DNA of 61,445 bases, taken from contig JAHHQG010000037.1 of NCBI GenBank assembly GCA_018729555.1, positions 1-61,445 of the forward strand, in the 5' to 3' direction. The notes below the pieces were generated by a model, which was given only the letters and a program-made list of their open reading frames with translations, was not told the DNA's origin and ran no database searches. Positions 9,288 to 17,485 of the stretch are shown here, piece by piece. The translations under genes were made by a program, and so were the position numbers. Numbering within the stretch: the first letter of the stretch is position 1; each line of letters begins with the position of its first letter. Source of the stretch: Clostridiales bacterium. GTDB taxonomy: Bacteria > Bacillota > Sulfobacillia > RBS10-35.

Positions 9288-10411
9288 CAACGACCCTCCG
9301 TTCGGATGGAAGCGCCGGAGACCCAAATCCACCGGGTCTCCCGGCGCCCAGGGACCCATTGGGGATCGGTGGTGGTGAAGAAGGCCTGGCCTTCATCTGC
9401 AAGGATAACCTGTAGCCGCTCCCGGTGGGAGACGTCCAGTTCGGAAAAGATGTCGTCCAGGAGGGCCAGGGGATGGCGCTGGAGCTTTTCCCGCAGGTAG
9501 AGGATCTCCGCCGCCTTAAGTGCCAGCACTAGGGAGCGCTGTTCCCCTTGGGATGCGAAATGGCGAGCTGGCTTTCCGCGGAACGTGAAGAGGATCTCAT
9601 CCCGATGGGGGCCCACCAGGGTCGCCATCCGCCGCTCCTCTTCCCCGCGCTGCTCCTCGATCTTCGCCTGGAGGAGCTGACGCCACCCTTCTTCATCCGG
9701 TGGAAAGGCATGGGCTGGCTTCGCGTTCTTGAAACCTCCGGGGAGCCAGAAGAGATCGACATCGCCGGTTCCCAGCATCTGGGCGGCCGCCCCTTGGAAA
9801 AGGGGCACATACTCCTGAAAGAAGGCGTGGCGGGCTGCCGCCACCGGGGCGGCGGCTTTGACCCAGAGAAGGGTCCACGGATCCCCCCCTCTTCCTCCTT
9901 TGCGAAGGGCGGCATTTCTCTGGAGGAGAGCCTCCCGCATCCGGCTGCGCATTTCCACGTAGGAGGGACGCCCCTGGCCCAGGACCCGATCCAGCCAGCT
10001 GCGGCGAAGCTGGGGTGGGCCTTTGACGAGGTGCAGCTCATCGGGGGTGAAGAGGACCACCGGCATCTGGCCCACCAGATCGGAAAGGCGGGCGATCCCC
10101 CGGCCGCCCACCCGGATCCGCTTTCCCCGGGCCCGGTCCCAGCGCACTTCCATTTCCCGGGCACCCCGCCCATCCTCTAAAACCCCCGCCACCCGCCAGG
10201 AGGAGGATCCCCATTCGGCGAGGGCCTCGTCCTGGTGGCTGCGGAAGGAGCGGCCCAGGGCGAGGAGGTAGATGGCCTCCAGGAGGGTCGTCTTCCCGGC
10301 GCCGTTGGGCCCGACGATGGCGTTCTGGCCGGGGGAAAAGGTCACCCGGGCGGCCGTCCAGTTGCGAAAGGAGCGGAGGTCCAGCTCCTTTAGGAAAAGA
10401 GGGCGGATCAT
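9287..10411 (-). CDS. recF: DNA replication and repair protein RecF
   Basis: A 374-residue SMC-like ATPase that helps load RecA at gaps. Walker A GPNGAGKTTLLEAIYLLALGRSFR is at residues about 34-57, the ABC-type signature region is FASQGEQRSLVLALKAAE and Walker B is ALLDDIFSELD. Length is standard. It overlaps the S4 protein gene by four bases upstream and dciA by one base downstream, so these are coupled in the dnaA operon. Confidence 0.96.
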   Translation of the reverse strand: MIRPLFLKELDLRSFRNWTAARVTFSPGQNAIVGPNGAGKTTLLEAIYLLALGRSFRSHQDEALAEWGSSSWRVAGVLEDGRGAREMEVRWDRARGKRIRVGGRGIARLSDLVGQMPVVLFTPDELHLVKGPPQLRRSWLDRVLGQGRPSYVEMRSRMREALLQRNAALRKGGRGGDPWTLLWVKAAAPVAAARHAFFQEYVPLFQGAAAQMLGTGDVDLFWLPGGFKNAKPAHAFPPDEEGWRQLLQAKIEEQRGEEERRMATLVGPHRDEILFTFRGKPARHFASQGEQRSLVLALKAAEILYLREKLQRHPLALLDDIFSELDVSHRERLQVILADEGQAFFTTTDPQWVPGRRETRWIWVSGASIRTEGR

Positions 10412-10653
10412 GGGCCCGCCTCGCGCAGGCGGTACCGCTGAAGGCCTTCCTCGGTTTCCACCGCCACCTCATCCCCTGGAAAGAGCTGACGCCCCCGCCG
10501 GATCTCCCTCTGGCCGTTGACGGAAACCCGCCCGGCTTCCAGAAGGATCTTGGCTTCGCCCCCCGTCGCCACTACCCCGAGAAGCTTCAAAAGCTGCTGA
10601 AGCTTGATGGGAAAGCGGCGAAGGACCACCTCTTGAAGGGCTTCCTCCTTCAT
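10408..10653 (-). CDS. yaaA: S4-domain RNA-binding protein YaaA
   Basis: An 81-residue S4-domain protein with the family pattern: IKLQQLLKLLGVVATGGEAKILLEAG at residues 16-40, then V.VNGQ.E.RRGRQL.PGDEV. The YaaA (RlbA) family always sits between dnaN and recF in Bacillota, as here. It overlaps dnaN by four bases and recF by four bases. Role probably in ribosome or RNA binding; exact function unknown. Confidence 0.92.
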   Translation of the reverse strand: MKEEALQEVVLRRFPIKLQQLLKLLGVVATGGEAKILLEAGRVSVNGQREIRRGRQLFPGDEVAVETEEGLQRYRLREAGP

Positions 10654-11777
10654 GCGGAAAGCAGCACCGGCAGCACGTAGTACCGATAGGGAGACTCGCC
10701 GGTTCCGGTGATCAAAAGGGCCTGGCGGGGCCCGGCAAAGAGGAGGCGCACCTCCTCCTCGTCGGGAAAGGGCCGCAGGCCTTCCAAGAGGAACTGGGCA
10801 TTGAAGGCCAGCTGCAGCTCAGGGCCCTGCCCCTCCCCCGCCACTTCTTCCGTCGAGCTCCCCACATCGGCAGCCTTGGCGGAGATCTCCAGCCCCGAGG
10901 GGCTCACCTTCAGGGTCACCACTTGGCTCCGGTCCTTTTCCGCCGCCGCGATGATGAGGGAGCGCTGGAGGGCCATCACCAGTTCCCCCGCCGAGACGGT
11001 GAGGGAGGTGGGGTACTGGGTCGGTACCATGGAGAGGACGTCGGGGAAGGAGCCGTTCAAAAGGGCCGTGTGGAAACGAAGGCCCGGCAGTTCCACCGCG
11101 AGCCGCTGGTCGTAAAAGGCGATTTCCACCTCTTCTTCCTCCCGGTCTTCCAGGAGGCGGGTGAGTTCCTGGAGGCCCCGGGCTGGCGCCACCACTTCCA
11201 AGCTTTCTTCCAGCTCCTCCAAGGGGAAGCGGACGTGGGCTACCCGGAAGCCGTCAGTGGCCAGGGCCTGGAAGTGATGGGGTCCCAGCCGCAGCTGGAT
11301 CCCCATAAGGATGGGGCGGGTGTCTTTGGTGGCGACCGCCGGGGCCACGTCCCGCACCGCCCGCTGCAAGAGGGCTGTGGGCACCCGCTGGACCCGCTGG
11401 GGCTGGGCCTCGGTGAAGCGGGGAAATTGGCCGGGGGGAAACCCCTGGACGGTATAGCGGGAGCGCCCGAAGACGACTTCTGCCGCGGGGCCGCTGCCGA
11501 GGGTTTGGATGTCCACCGGTCCGGAAGGAGCCTTTCGGATGAGGTCCACCACGTAGCGGGCGGGGAGGAGGAGCTCCCCCTCCTCGAGGACGGTGCAGGG
11601 AAGAGAAAGGGCGAGGGTGGTCTCCAGGTCGGTGGCGGAAAGGGTCAACTGATCGCCTTGGGCTTGAAAGAGGATGGCGGAAAGGGCAGGGAGAGGGCTG
11701 CGGGTAGCCACCGAGCGGTTCACGACGGAAAGGGCGGGAGAAAGATCTTCTTGAGGGAGACGGATGTGCAAGGACAT
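10650..11777 (-). CDS. dnaN: DNA polymerase III sliding clamp (beta subunit)
   Basis: A 375-residue beta clamp with three repeated clamp folds: N-terminal VVNRSVATRSPLPALSAILFQA, central TKDTRPILMGIQL..., and C-terminal region ending YRYYVLPVLLSA, close to the canonical M(P)(M/V)R(L) end of the clamp. Length is standard. Second gene of the leftward dnaA operon, 272 bases after dnaA. Confidence 0.97.
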   Translation of the reverse strand: MSLHIRLPQEDLSPALSVVNRSVATRSPLPALSAILFQAQGDQLTLSATDLETTLALSLPCTVLEEGELLLPARYVVDLIRKAPSGPVDIQTLGSGPAAEVVFGRSRYTVQGFPPGQFPRFTEAQPQRVQRVPTALLQRAVRDVAPAVATKDTRPILMGIQLRLGPHHFQALATDGFRVAHVRFPLEELEESLEVVAPARGLQELTRLLEDREEEEVEIAFYDQRLAVELPGLRFHTALLNGSFPDVLSMVPTQYPTSLTVSAGELVMALQRSLIIAAAEKDRSQVVTLKVSPSGLEISAKAADVGSSTEEVAGEGQGPELQLAFNAQFLLEGLRPFPDEEEVRLLFAGPRQALLITGTGESPYRYYVLPVLLSA

Positions 11778-12049
11778 GCCCTCCTCTGGTGTCTGGATAG
11801 CGATGGGATACAGCTACTGGGTTATATGTACCAAACAAGCCGTAGTTGTTGTAGGGGGCGACGGCCCCTGGGGAAAAGGGGCGAAGGCCGGCGAAATAGC
11901 GGCCTTTTAGATGGGGATGGAGGTGTGGAAAGAGGGGTGGATAGGGGGAGGATCGGCGGGAAAAGAGACCTGGGGCGGGGGTAAGCTGGGGATAGGGGAA
12001 AGGTTATGGGCCTCCCATCCCCGGTCTATCCACAAGGTTTTCCAGAGGA
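11778..12049. other. dnaA-dnaN intergenic region, candidate origin unwinding region
   Basis: These 272 bases hold no gene. Reading from dnaA toward dnaN: a degenerate DnaA box (12026-12034), a purine-rich tract full of G runs on the plus strand (about 11881-12000; 61 G versus 13 C in 120 bases by hand count), then a less GC-rich patch with GGTTATATGTACC (about 11819-11832). In B. subtilis the unwinding element lies in this same interval. Assignment as part of oriC is by position and the box; no experiment is implied. Confidence 0.5.
12026..12034 (+). promoter_or_regulatory. Degenerate DnaA box (CTATCCACA)
   Basis: One mismatch to TTATCCACA, 16 bases downstream of the dnaA stop and next to the G-run tract. 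Confidence 0.5.
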
Positions 12050-13408
12050 TCAGGTGCGGAGCTTCGCCTTGAGGCTTTCGATGAGGGCGCGGAGGTCGCG
12101 GTCCTGGGCCATATCCTGGCGGATCTTCTCGATGGCGTGGAGGACGGTGGTGTGGTCGCGGCCCCCGAACTCCTCGCCGATGCGGGGAAGGGAGAGATCC
12201 GTCAGCTCCCGAGCGAGGTACATGGCCACCTGGCGGGCATAAGCCACTTGGCGGGTGCGGCGGCGTTCGCGCAGCTCTTGGGGTTTGAGGTTAAAGTGGC
12301 GGGCGACGGCCGTTTGGATGGCCTCCACCGTGATGGTGCGGGCGCGCTGCTTGGGAAAGAGCTCGCTCAGGGTCTGCTGGGCGAAGGCCAGATCAATGGG
12401 CCGGTTCTCGATGCTGGCATGGGCCACGAGGCGGATGAGGGCCCCCTCCAGCTCCCGGATGTTGGTTTCCACCCGCTCGGCGATGAACTCGATGACGTCC
12501 TGCGGGATGGTGAGGTTATCCAGCTGGGCCTTTTTTTGCAGGATGGCCACCCGGTGTTCGTAATCGGGCGGCTGGATGTCGGAGATGAGGCCCCACTCGA
12601 AGCGGGAGCGCAGGCGCTCTTCCAAAGGGGTGATCTCCTTTGGGGGGCGGTCGCTGGTCAGGACGATCTGGCGGCCGGCTTCATAGAGGGCGTTGAAGGT
12701 ATGGAAAAACTCCTCCTGGGTGGACTCCTTGCCGGCGATGAACTGGATATCGTCCACCAGGAGAAGGTCCACGTTGCGGTAGCGGGCCTTGAAGTCCACC
12801 GTCCGGTTTTCGCGGATGGCGGCGATGAGCTCGTTGGCGAAGTTTTCGCCGGTGGTGTAGTGGACGTGGGCGTAAGGGTTATGGGCCAGGATGTGGTGGG
12901 CGATGGCGTGCATGAGGTGGGTTTTCCCAAGGCCGACGCCGCCGTAGATGAAGAGGGGGTTGTAGGCCTTGGCCGGGGATTCGGCGACGGCCATGCAGGC
13001 GGCGTGGGCCATGCGGTTGCTGCTCCCCACCACGAAGGTGCTGAAGGTGTACTTGGGGTTCAAGGGCGGGGAGGGCGGGCGGGCCGGAGGCAGAAGGACG
13101 CCATCCAGGCGAGGCGAAGGCGTCACCACTACTTCCTGGGCCGCCGCCACCTGGGGATCGGGGGCCACGGTCTCCAGCTCGACGGGCCGCTGGAGGAGGC
13201 GGGTGAGGCAGCGCTTGATGGGTTGGGCGAGGCGGGTTTCCACGTAGGAGCGGATGAACTCGTTGGGCGCCCCGATGACGACCAGATCTTGGTAGATGGC
13301 CAGGAGCCGGGTCTTCCGGAGATAGGTTTCGTAAGTCGGTAAGGGCAGCTCCTTTTGCAACTCCTTGAGGGCATGGTCCCAAAGGTCATCTTTGTTGGGC
13401 GCGGTCAA
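12050..13408 (-). CDS. dnaA: Chromosomal replication initiator protein DnaA
   Basis: A 452-residue DnaA. Domain I residues about 1-80; short proline-rich domain II about 95-118; AAA+ domain III begins at NPKYTFSTFVVG with Walker A GGVGLGKTHLMHAI and Walker B LLLVDDIQFIAGK; domain IV DNA-binding motif is GGRDHTTVLHAIEKI. The start is TTG at 13408, seven bases after GAGGAGG. The linker domain II is short for a Bacillota DnaA. Upstream lie three DnaA boxes, which could mediate autoregulation as well as initiation. Confidence 0.98.
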   Translation of the reverse strand: MTAPNKDDLWDHALKELQKELPLPTYETYLRKTRLLAIYQDLVVIGAPNEFIRSYVETRLAQPIKRCLTRLLQRPVELETVAPDPQVAAAQEVVVTPSPRLDGVLLPPARPPSPPLNPKYTFSTFVVGSSNRMAHAACMAVAESPAKAYNPLFIYGGVGLGKTHLMHAIAHHILAHNPYAHVHYTTGENFANELIAAIRENRTVDFKARYRNVDLLLVDDIQFIAGKESTQEEFFHTFNALYEAGRQIVLTSDRPPKEITPLEERLRSRFEWGLISDIQPPDYEHRVAILQKKAQLDNLTIPQDVIEFIAERVETNIRELEGALIRLVAHASIENRPIDLAFAQQTLSELFPKQRARTITVEAIQTAVARHFNLKPQELRERRRTRQVAYARQVAMYLARELTDLSLPRIGEEFGGRDHTTVLHAIEKIRQDMAQDRDLRALIESLKAKLRT

Positions 13409-13724
13409 CGCAGGTCCTCCTCGTCAGATCGGGACAGACGTCCTAGGAACACGAGGCCCTGTTATCCACCGGTTATCCACAAGGGAAGAGGGCTCGATGC
13501 CGGCCGGGAGGAAAGTAGGTAGTCGAAAGGGCCGCCGTTATAAGGTTTTTTCCGTGGCCGGAAGGTGCCGGTCCGATGCTGCGCAAGTTATCCACAGGAC
13601 CCATCCATCCCGTCCGCTGCCGTTTCCCGTATGATTAGGCGCCGGGGGTGGTCCTTCCTCCCGGGAAAGTAACGTCATGCTACCAAAAGGGTTGGCGGGG
13701 GAGCAAGGCGAAAAAAAGGGCTCA
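13409..13724. other. oriC region upstream of dnaA with three DnaA boxes
   Basis: No gene is seen between dnaA and rpmH. Plus-strand DnaA boxes: TTATCCACC (13462-13470), TTATCCACA (13473-13481) and TTATCCACA (13588-13596). The first two are separated by two bases. A short AT patch (GTTATAAGGTTTTTT, about 13537-13551) lies between the box groups. This corresponds to the incC half of a bipartite Bacillota origin. The dnaA promoter must also lie here but no clear -35/-10 pair is visible on the minus strand. Confidence 0.8.
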
Positions 13725-13754
13725 TTGACAGGGATCCGAGGGTCAACCTATAAT
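13725..13754 (+). promoter_or_regulatory. Promoter of rpmH-rnpA operon
   Basis: A perfect TTGACA (13725-13730) and a perfect TATAAT (13749-13754) with an 18-base spacer, about 40 bases before the rpmH start. The strongest sigma-A type promoter in the window. Confidence 0.88.
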
Positions 13755-13794
13755 CCGTGCGTCCTTTGAAGGCTACGGGATATGGGGTGAAGCC

Positions 13795-13929
13795 ATGAAG
13801 CGGACGTACCAGCCCAAGCGCAGGCATCGGAAGAAGGTCCACGGCTTTCGCCGTCGGATGCGGAGCGCCGGCGGAAGGCGGGTGCTGGCGCGGCGCAGGG
13901 CTAAGGGGCGGGCGCGGCTGACGGTTTGA
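13795..13929 (+). CDS. rpmH: 50S ribosomal protein L34
   Basis: A 44-residue, highly basic protein beginning [19 protein letters not shown] and containing the conserved [16 protein letters not shown] core of L34. Length is exactly that of the family. It is the first gene of the rightward operon. The ATG lies about 40 bases after the promoter -10, and its TGA overlaps the rnpA ATG (TGATG). Confidence 0.97.
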   Translation: MKRTYQPKRRHRKKVHGFRRRMRSAGGRRVLARRRAKGRARLTV

Positions 13930-14282
13930 TGCTGCCCCGGGAAGCCCGTCTGCCGGGGAGCGCCGTCCGCCGGGTCTTTGCCGAAGGTACCCGCTGGCAC
14001 GGCGAAGGGGTGGTGCTGGTGTGGCGCCCCGGCGGGGGGCGCCGGGGCCCGCGGTGGGCGGTGGTGGCGGCCCGGCAGCTCCGAACCAAGCCGCTTCGCC
14101 ATCGGGCCAAACGGCGGGTGCGGCACGCCTTGCGGGAGCACTGGCCGCGGAGCGCTGGGTGGGATGGGGTATGGATCGCCCGGCCGAAGGCCCTGGTCCT
14201 TTCGTATAGACAACTGCGGGATGAAGTGGGAAAGTTGGTAGAGATGGTGGAAGCGATCCTGGGGGACGAGGGGGAAAGGTGA
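13929..14282 (+). CDS. rnpA: Ribonuclease P protein component
   Basis: A 117-residue RnpA, the protein cofactor for tRNA 5' maturation. The RNA-binding signature appears as [14 protein letters not shown] (usual RNRxKRxxRE), with one R-N-R to R-H-R change. The N-terminal beta region and the acidic C-terminal helix are normal. ATG 13929 overlaps the rpmH stop; a TTG three bases earlier is the alternative. Proline and arginine rich as expected from the base composition. Confidence 0.93.
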   Translation: MLPREARLPGSAVRRVFAEGTRWHGEGVVLVWRPGGGRRGPRWAVVAARQLRTKPLRHRAKRRVRHALREHWPRSAGWDGVWIARPKALVLSYRQLRDEVGKLVEMVEAILGDEGER

Positions 14283-14292
14283 GGGGATCGCC

Positions 14293-14505
14293 GTGCCCAA
14301 GCGCCTTCTCAAAGGGATGATCCGGGTCTATCAGCGGTACATCTCGCCCCTCAAGGGGAAGACGTGCCGCTACTACCCGACGTGCTCGCAGTATGCCTAT
14401 GAAGCCATCGACAAGTACGGAGCCGTGAAGGGATTGGGGTTGGCCATCAAGCGGGTAGCCCGGTGCCATCCCTTCGCGCCCGGGGGTTACGATCCCGTTC
14501 CCTAA
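14293..14505 (+). CDS. yidD: Membrane protein insertion efficiency factor YidD
   Basis: A 70-residue YidD with the invariant pattern [23 protein letters not shown] (two Cys), Y..EAI..YGA.KG, and the third Cys in [17 protein letters not shown]. Start GTG at 14293. Usual place between rnpA and yidC. Confidence 0.96.
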   Translation: MPKRLLKGMIRVYQRYISPLKGKTCRYYPTCSQYAYEAIDKYGAVKGLGLAIKRVARCHPFAPGGYDPVP

Positions 14506-14526
14506 GGAGGAATTGGTCTGTCCATT

Positions 14527-15294
14527 ATGTGGCAAAATCTGGTTAACGCCTTCCAGTCCCTCCTGGACTGGCTTTATCAGTTGACGGGAAACTACGGTCT
14601 GGCCATCATCCTCCTTACGGTGGCGGTACGGATCCTGCTCCTCCCCTTGGTCCACGCGCAGATGGCCAGTGCCCGCCGGCTCCAGCAGATCCAGCCGCGG
14701 CTTCAGCAACTGCAGCGAGAGCTGCGGGGCGATCCCAAGCGCCTCAACGAAGAGACCATGCGGCTGATGCAAGAGCACAACGCCAACCCCGCCATGGGGT
14801 GCCTGCCCCTTTTGATCCAGCTGCCCATCATCTTCGCCCTCTATGCCGTCTTGCGCGAGTTTCACACAGCGGGAGCCCATTTTCTCTGGATCCCGGAACT
14901 GACCCGGCCGGACCCCTATTACATCCTGCCGGTCCTGGCGGGTATTTTGACCTTTGTGCAGTCGTGGCTGGGCATGTCGCCCGAGAGCCTGCAGGGGCCG
15001 ACGGCGGCAACCCAGCGGTCCATGCTGTATTTCATGCCCATCTTCATCACCTATGCTGCGTCGAGGCTGGCGGCGGGCATCGCCCTATACTGGGTGACCC
15101 AATCCCTCTTCGGGATTCTCCAGCAGTGGTGGGTGAACAGGATGCTGCCGCCGCTGGGTGAAGCGGTGGAGGACAAGGGGGGCGAGCCCGAGAGGGGCCC
15201 GGGCGGAGGCAAGAAGAAGCGGAAGAAGCGGTCGGTGCAGGCGGTGAGGGGCGGCATGCGGGGGAAGGCCCAAAAGGAGAAGAGGAAGGCGTAG
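14527..15294 (+). CDS. yidC: Membrane protein insertase YidC/Oxa1
   Basis: A 255-residue YidC of the Gram-positive type without a large periplasmic domain. Transmembrane segments near residues 22-42 (GLAIILLTVAVRILLLPLV, with the conserved hydrophilic-groove Arg), 95-115, 137-155 and 170-205, and a strongly basic C-terminal tail for ribosome contact. The start is uncertain. A perfect AAGGAGG (14504-14510) is 16 bases from ATG 14527 but seven bases from an in-frame CTG at 14518, which would add three residues. No lipobox is seen, unlike SpoIIIJ-type proteins. Confidence 0.95.
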   Translation: MWQNLVNAFQSLLDWLYQLTGNYGLAIILLTVAVRILLLPLVHAQMASARRLQQIQPRLQQLQRELRGDPKRLNEETMRLMQEHNANPAMGCLPLLIQLPIIFALYAVLREFHTAGAHFLWIPELTRPDPYYILPVLAGILTFVQSWLGMSPESLQGPTAATQRSMLYFMPIFITYAASRLAAGIALYWVTQSLFGILQQWWVNRMLPPLGEAVEDKGGEPERGPGGGKKKRKKRSVQAVRGGMRGKAQKEKRKA

Positions 15295-15295
15295 G

Positions 15296-15946
15296 ATGCG
15301 GGACGAGTGGACGGGGGAAAGCGTCGAGGAAGCGGTGGCCAAGGCCCTGGCGGAGCTGGGTCTTCCGCGGGAGAAGGTGGAGATCACCGTCCTCGATGAG
15401 CCGGCGCCCGGCCTTTTTGGCCGGGGACGCCGGCAGGCGGTGGTGCGGGTGCGGCCGCGGCCTTCCTTTCCGGAGGCGGCCCTCCACTTTGTGGAGGGCG
15501 TCGTATCCTATATGGCGCCCGAAGCGGAGGTCCACCCGCCCGTCGCCACCGAGGGGGGCTGGCTCCTGAGCATCGCGGGAGATGTGAAGGGGGTCCTGAT
15601 CGGGAAGCGGGGAAAGACCCTTGCGGCCCTCCAGTACCTGGCTGAAACCTATGCCTTCTACCGCTCCGGAGAGAGGGAGCGGGTGGTGGTGGACGTCAAC
15701 GACTATCGCCACCGGCGAAGGGAATGGCTGAGGCGGGAGGCGCTGCGGGCGGCGCGGCAGGCCCTCCGGACGGGGAAGCCCCAGCGCCTGGAACCGATGA
15801 CGGCCTACGAGCGGTATGTGGTCCACACCACCATCCAGGAGGTGGCAGGGGTGACCAGCGCCAGCGAAGGGAAGGAGCCCTTCCGCCGGGTGGTCATCTA
15901 TCCGGAAGGGAGCCGGGAAGGAGATGGAGGACCGCCCCAGCGCTGA
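15296..15946 (+). CDS. jag: Jag/KhpB RNA-binding protein
   Basis: A 216-residue protein with the three Jag parts: Jag-N (residues 1-45, ESVEEAVAKALAELGL...GLFGRG), a KH domain with the GKRGKTLAALQYL loop (about residues 100-115), and an R3H domain containing RLEPMTAYERYVVHTTIQE. KhpB with KhpA binds RNAs affecting cell elongation. Starts one base after the yidC stop. Confidence 0.94.
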   Translation: MRDEWTGESVEEAVAKALAELGLPREKVEITVLDEPAPGLFGRGRRQAVVRVRPRPSFPEAALHFVEGVVSYMAPEAEVHPPVATEGGWLLSIAGDVKGVLIGKRGKTLAALQYLAETYAFYRSGERERVVVDVNDYRHRRREWLRREALRAARQALRTGKPQRLEPMTAYERYVVHTTIQEVAGVTSASEGKEPFRRVVIYPEGSREGDGGPPQR

Positions 15947-16682
15947 GCTAGATGAGCTTTTGCAAGGGGCGCTTTCGCTGGGGGTGGCCTTGAGCCCACC
16001 GCAGGGAAGGCGCCTCCTTTCGTTATGGGATGCGGTGGAGGCGGCCGGGAAGCGGGTGAATCTCACGGCCCTAAGGGACCGGCGGGAGGCCCTGGAAAAG
16101 CACCTCCTGGACAGCATCGCCCTCCTCGCCTGGCGGCCGTGTGGGGAGGAGGGTCTCCGGGTGGTGGACGTGGGGAGCGGGGGAGGGTTTCCGGGCCTGG
16201 CGCTGAAGGCCGTCTGCCCGGGCTGGCGGGTGACTCTTTTGGAAGCCACGGGGAAAAAGGTCCGGGCCCTGGAGGAGGTGGCGGGCCGTCTGGGCTGGGA
16301 GGTCGAGACGGTTTGGGGGCGGGCGGAGGACGAGGGAAGGGGAAAGCTCCGGGAGGCCTTTGCCCTGGCCACCGCCCGGGCCTTGGCGTCCCCATGGGTG
16401 GCCCTGGAGTGGGTGCTTCCCTTGGTGGCGGTGGGCGGGGAAGCGTGGTTTTGGTGGGGACCCGGCACCGATCCCGATGACATCCGGCAGGACCTGGTGG
16501 AGGTGGCCGGGATACTGGGGGCAAGGCTCCTCGGCGTGCGCCCCTATCGCCTGCCGTTTTCGGGGGCCGAGAGGCGTCTTTGGGGGTTCAAGAAGGATTG
16601 GGCGACGCCTGACGAATATCCAAGAAGAGTAGGGGTGGCCCAACGCAAGCCCCTGGGCCGTCTTGGAGGTGGGAGGGCGTGA
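15924..16682 (+). CDS. rsmG: 16S rRNA (guanine-N7)-methyltransferase RsmG
   Basis: A 252-residue RsmG (GidB), methylating G527 of 16S rRNA with SAM. The SAM-binding loop VDVGSGGGFPGLALK is near residue 79, the N-terminal NLTA motif is present (KRVNLTALRD), and ATARALA follows. It overlaps jag by 23 bases. In most Bacillota mnmE and mnmG stand between jag and rsmG; both are absent here. The last about 30 residues go beyond the usual family end. Confidence 0.94.
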   Translation: MEDRPSAELDELLQGALSLGVALSPPQGRRLLSLWDAVEAAGKRVNLTALRDRREALEKHLLDSIALLAWRPCGEEGLRVVDVGSGGGFPGLALKAVCPGWRVTLLEATGKKVRALEEVAGRLGWEVETVWGRAEDEGRGKLREAFALATARALASPWVALEWVLPLVAVGGEAWFWWGPGTDPDDIRQDLVEVAGILGARLLGVRPYRLPFSGAERRLWGFKKDWATPDEYPRRVGVAQRKPLGRLGGGRA

Positions 16683-17485
16683 GCGAGGGCCGGGGAGGAT
16701 GGCTGCGGGAAGTCCCGGTGGAGGCGATCCAGCCGGGGGCGTATCAACCGCGGCAGGAGATGGACGAAGAGAGGCTGAGGGAGCTGGCCAGCTCCATCGC
16801 ACAGCACGGCGTCATTCAGCCTATTTTGGTGCGGCCGCGGGCCGACGGCTTCGAGCTGGTGGCAGGGGAGCGGCGCTGGCGGGCGGCGGCCATGGCGGGG
16901 CTGCGGACGGTGCCTGCGGTGGTCCGGGAGATGGACGATCGCGAGGCGGCCATGGCGGCTCTTCTGGAAAACCTCCAGCGGGAGGACCTGCACTTCTTTG
17001 AGGAAGCGGAAGGCTATGCCCGGCTGCTGGCGGAGTTCGGATTGACGCAGGAAGATTTGGCGCGGCAGGTGGGTAAGAGCCAGTCGGCCATAGCCAATAA
17101 GCTGCGACTCTTGCGGCTTTCACCGGAGTGCCGCGAGATTATTTCCCGGGAAATATTGAGTGAACGCCATGCCCGGGCCCTCCTAGCCCTTCCCGATGAG
17201 AAGAGCCAAAAGAAGGCTCTGGAGCTTTGTGTTCAGCACGGATGGACGGTTCGCCAGCTGGAGGGGTATATTGAGCGGCAGCTGAAGGGGAAGGCGCCCA
17301 AACCCCGGCGCCGGGGGGTAGTCCGGGATGTGCGGATCCTGGTGAACGAATTCCGGCGGGCGGTGCAGCGCCTTAAGGAGCAAGGGTTTTCGGTGGTCAT
17401 GGAAGAGGCGGTGGAGGACGGCAAGGTGCGGGTGGCCATCGAGATCGATCTTCAGGCGTCGGGCCAGCGGGGGGCGAGGCGGTGA
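16679..17485 (+). CDS. noc: Nucleoid occlusion protein Noc (ParB family)
   Basis: A 268-residue ParB/Noc protein: N-terminal CTPase motif GERRWRA (about residues 61-67), a central helix-turn-helix and a C-terminal dimer domain VRDVRILVNEFRRAVQRLKEQG typical of Noc. In the recognition region it reads GKSQSAIANKLRLLRL. The Gln and Lys are the Noc-type specificity residues; ParB has Arg and Thr. The membrane-targeting amphipathic helix at the N terminus of Bacillus Noc is absent: the CTPase domain starts within 11 residues. GTG start overlaps the rsmG stop. A perfect Noc-binding site lies inside the gene. Confidence 0.88.
   Translation: MSEGRGGWLREVPVEAIQPGAYQPRQEMDEERLRELASSIAQHGVIQPILVRPRADGFELVAGERRWRAAAMAGLRTVPAVVREMDDREAAMAALLENLQREDLHFFEEAEGYARLLAEFGLTQEDLARQVGKSQSAIANKLRLLRLSPECREIISREILSERHARALLALPDEKSQKKALELCVQHGWTVRQLEGYIERQLKGKAPKPRRRGVVRDVRILVNEFRRAVQRLKEQGFSVVMEEAVEDGKVRVAIEIDLQASGQRGARR
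17140..17153. promoter_or_regulatory. Noc-binding site (NBS) inside noc
   Basis: ATTTCCCGGGAAAT, identical to the 14-bp palindromic NBS consensus known from B. subtilis, extended by one T/A pair on each side. It lies within the noc coding sequence, in the codons for EIISREIL. Supports the Noc call and suggests Noc spreads from, and may regulate, its own gene. Confidence 0.85.
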
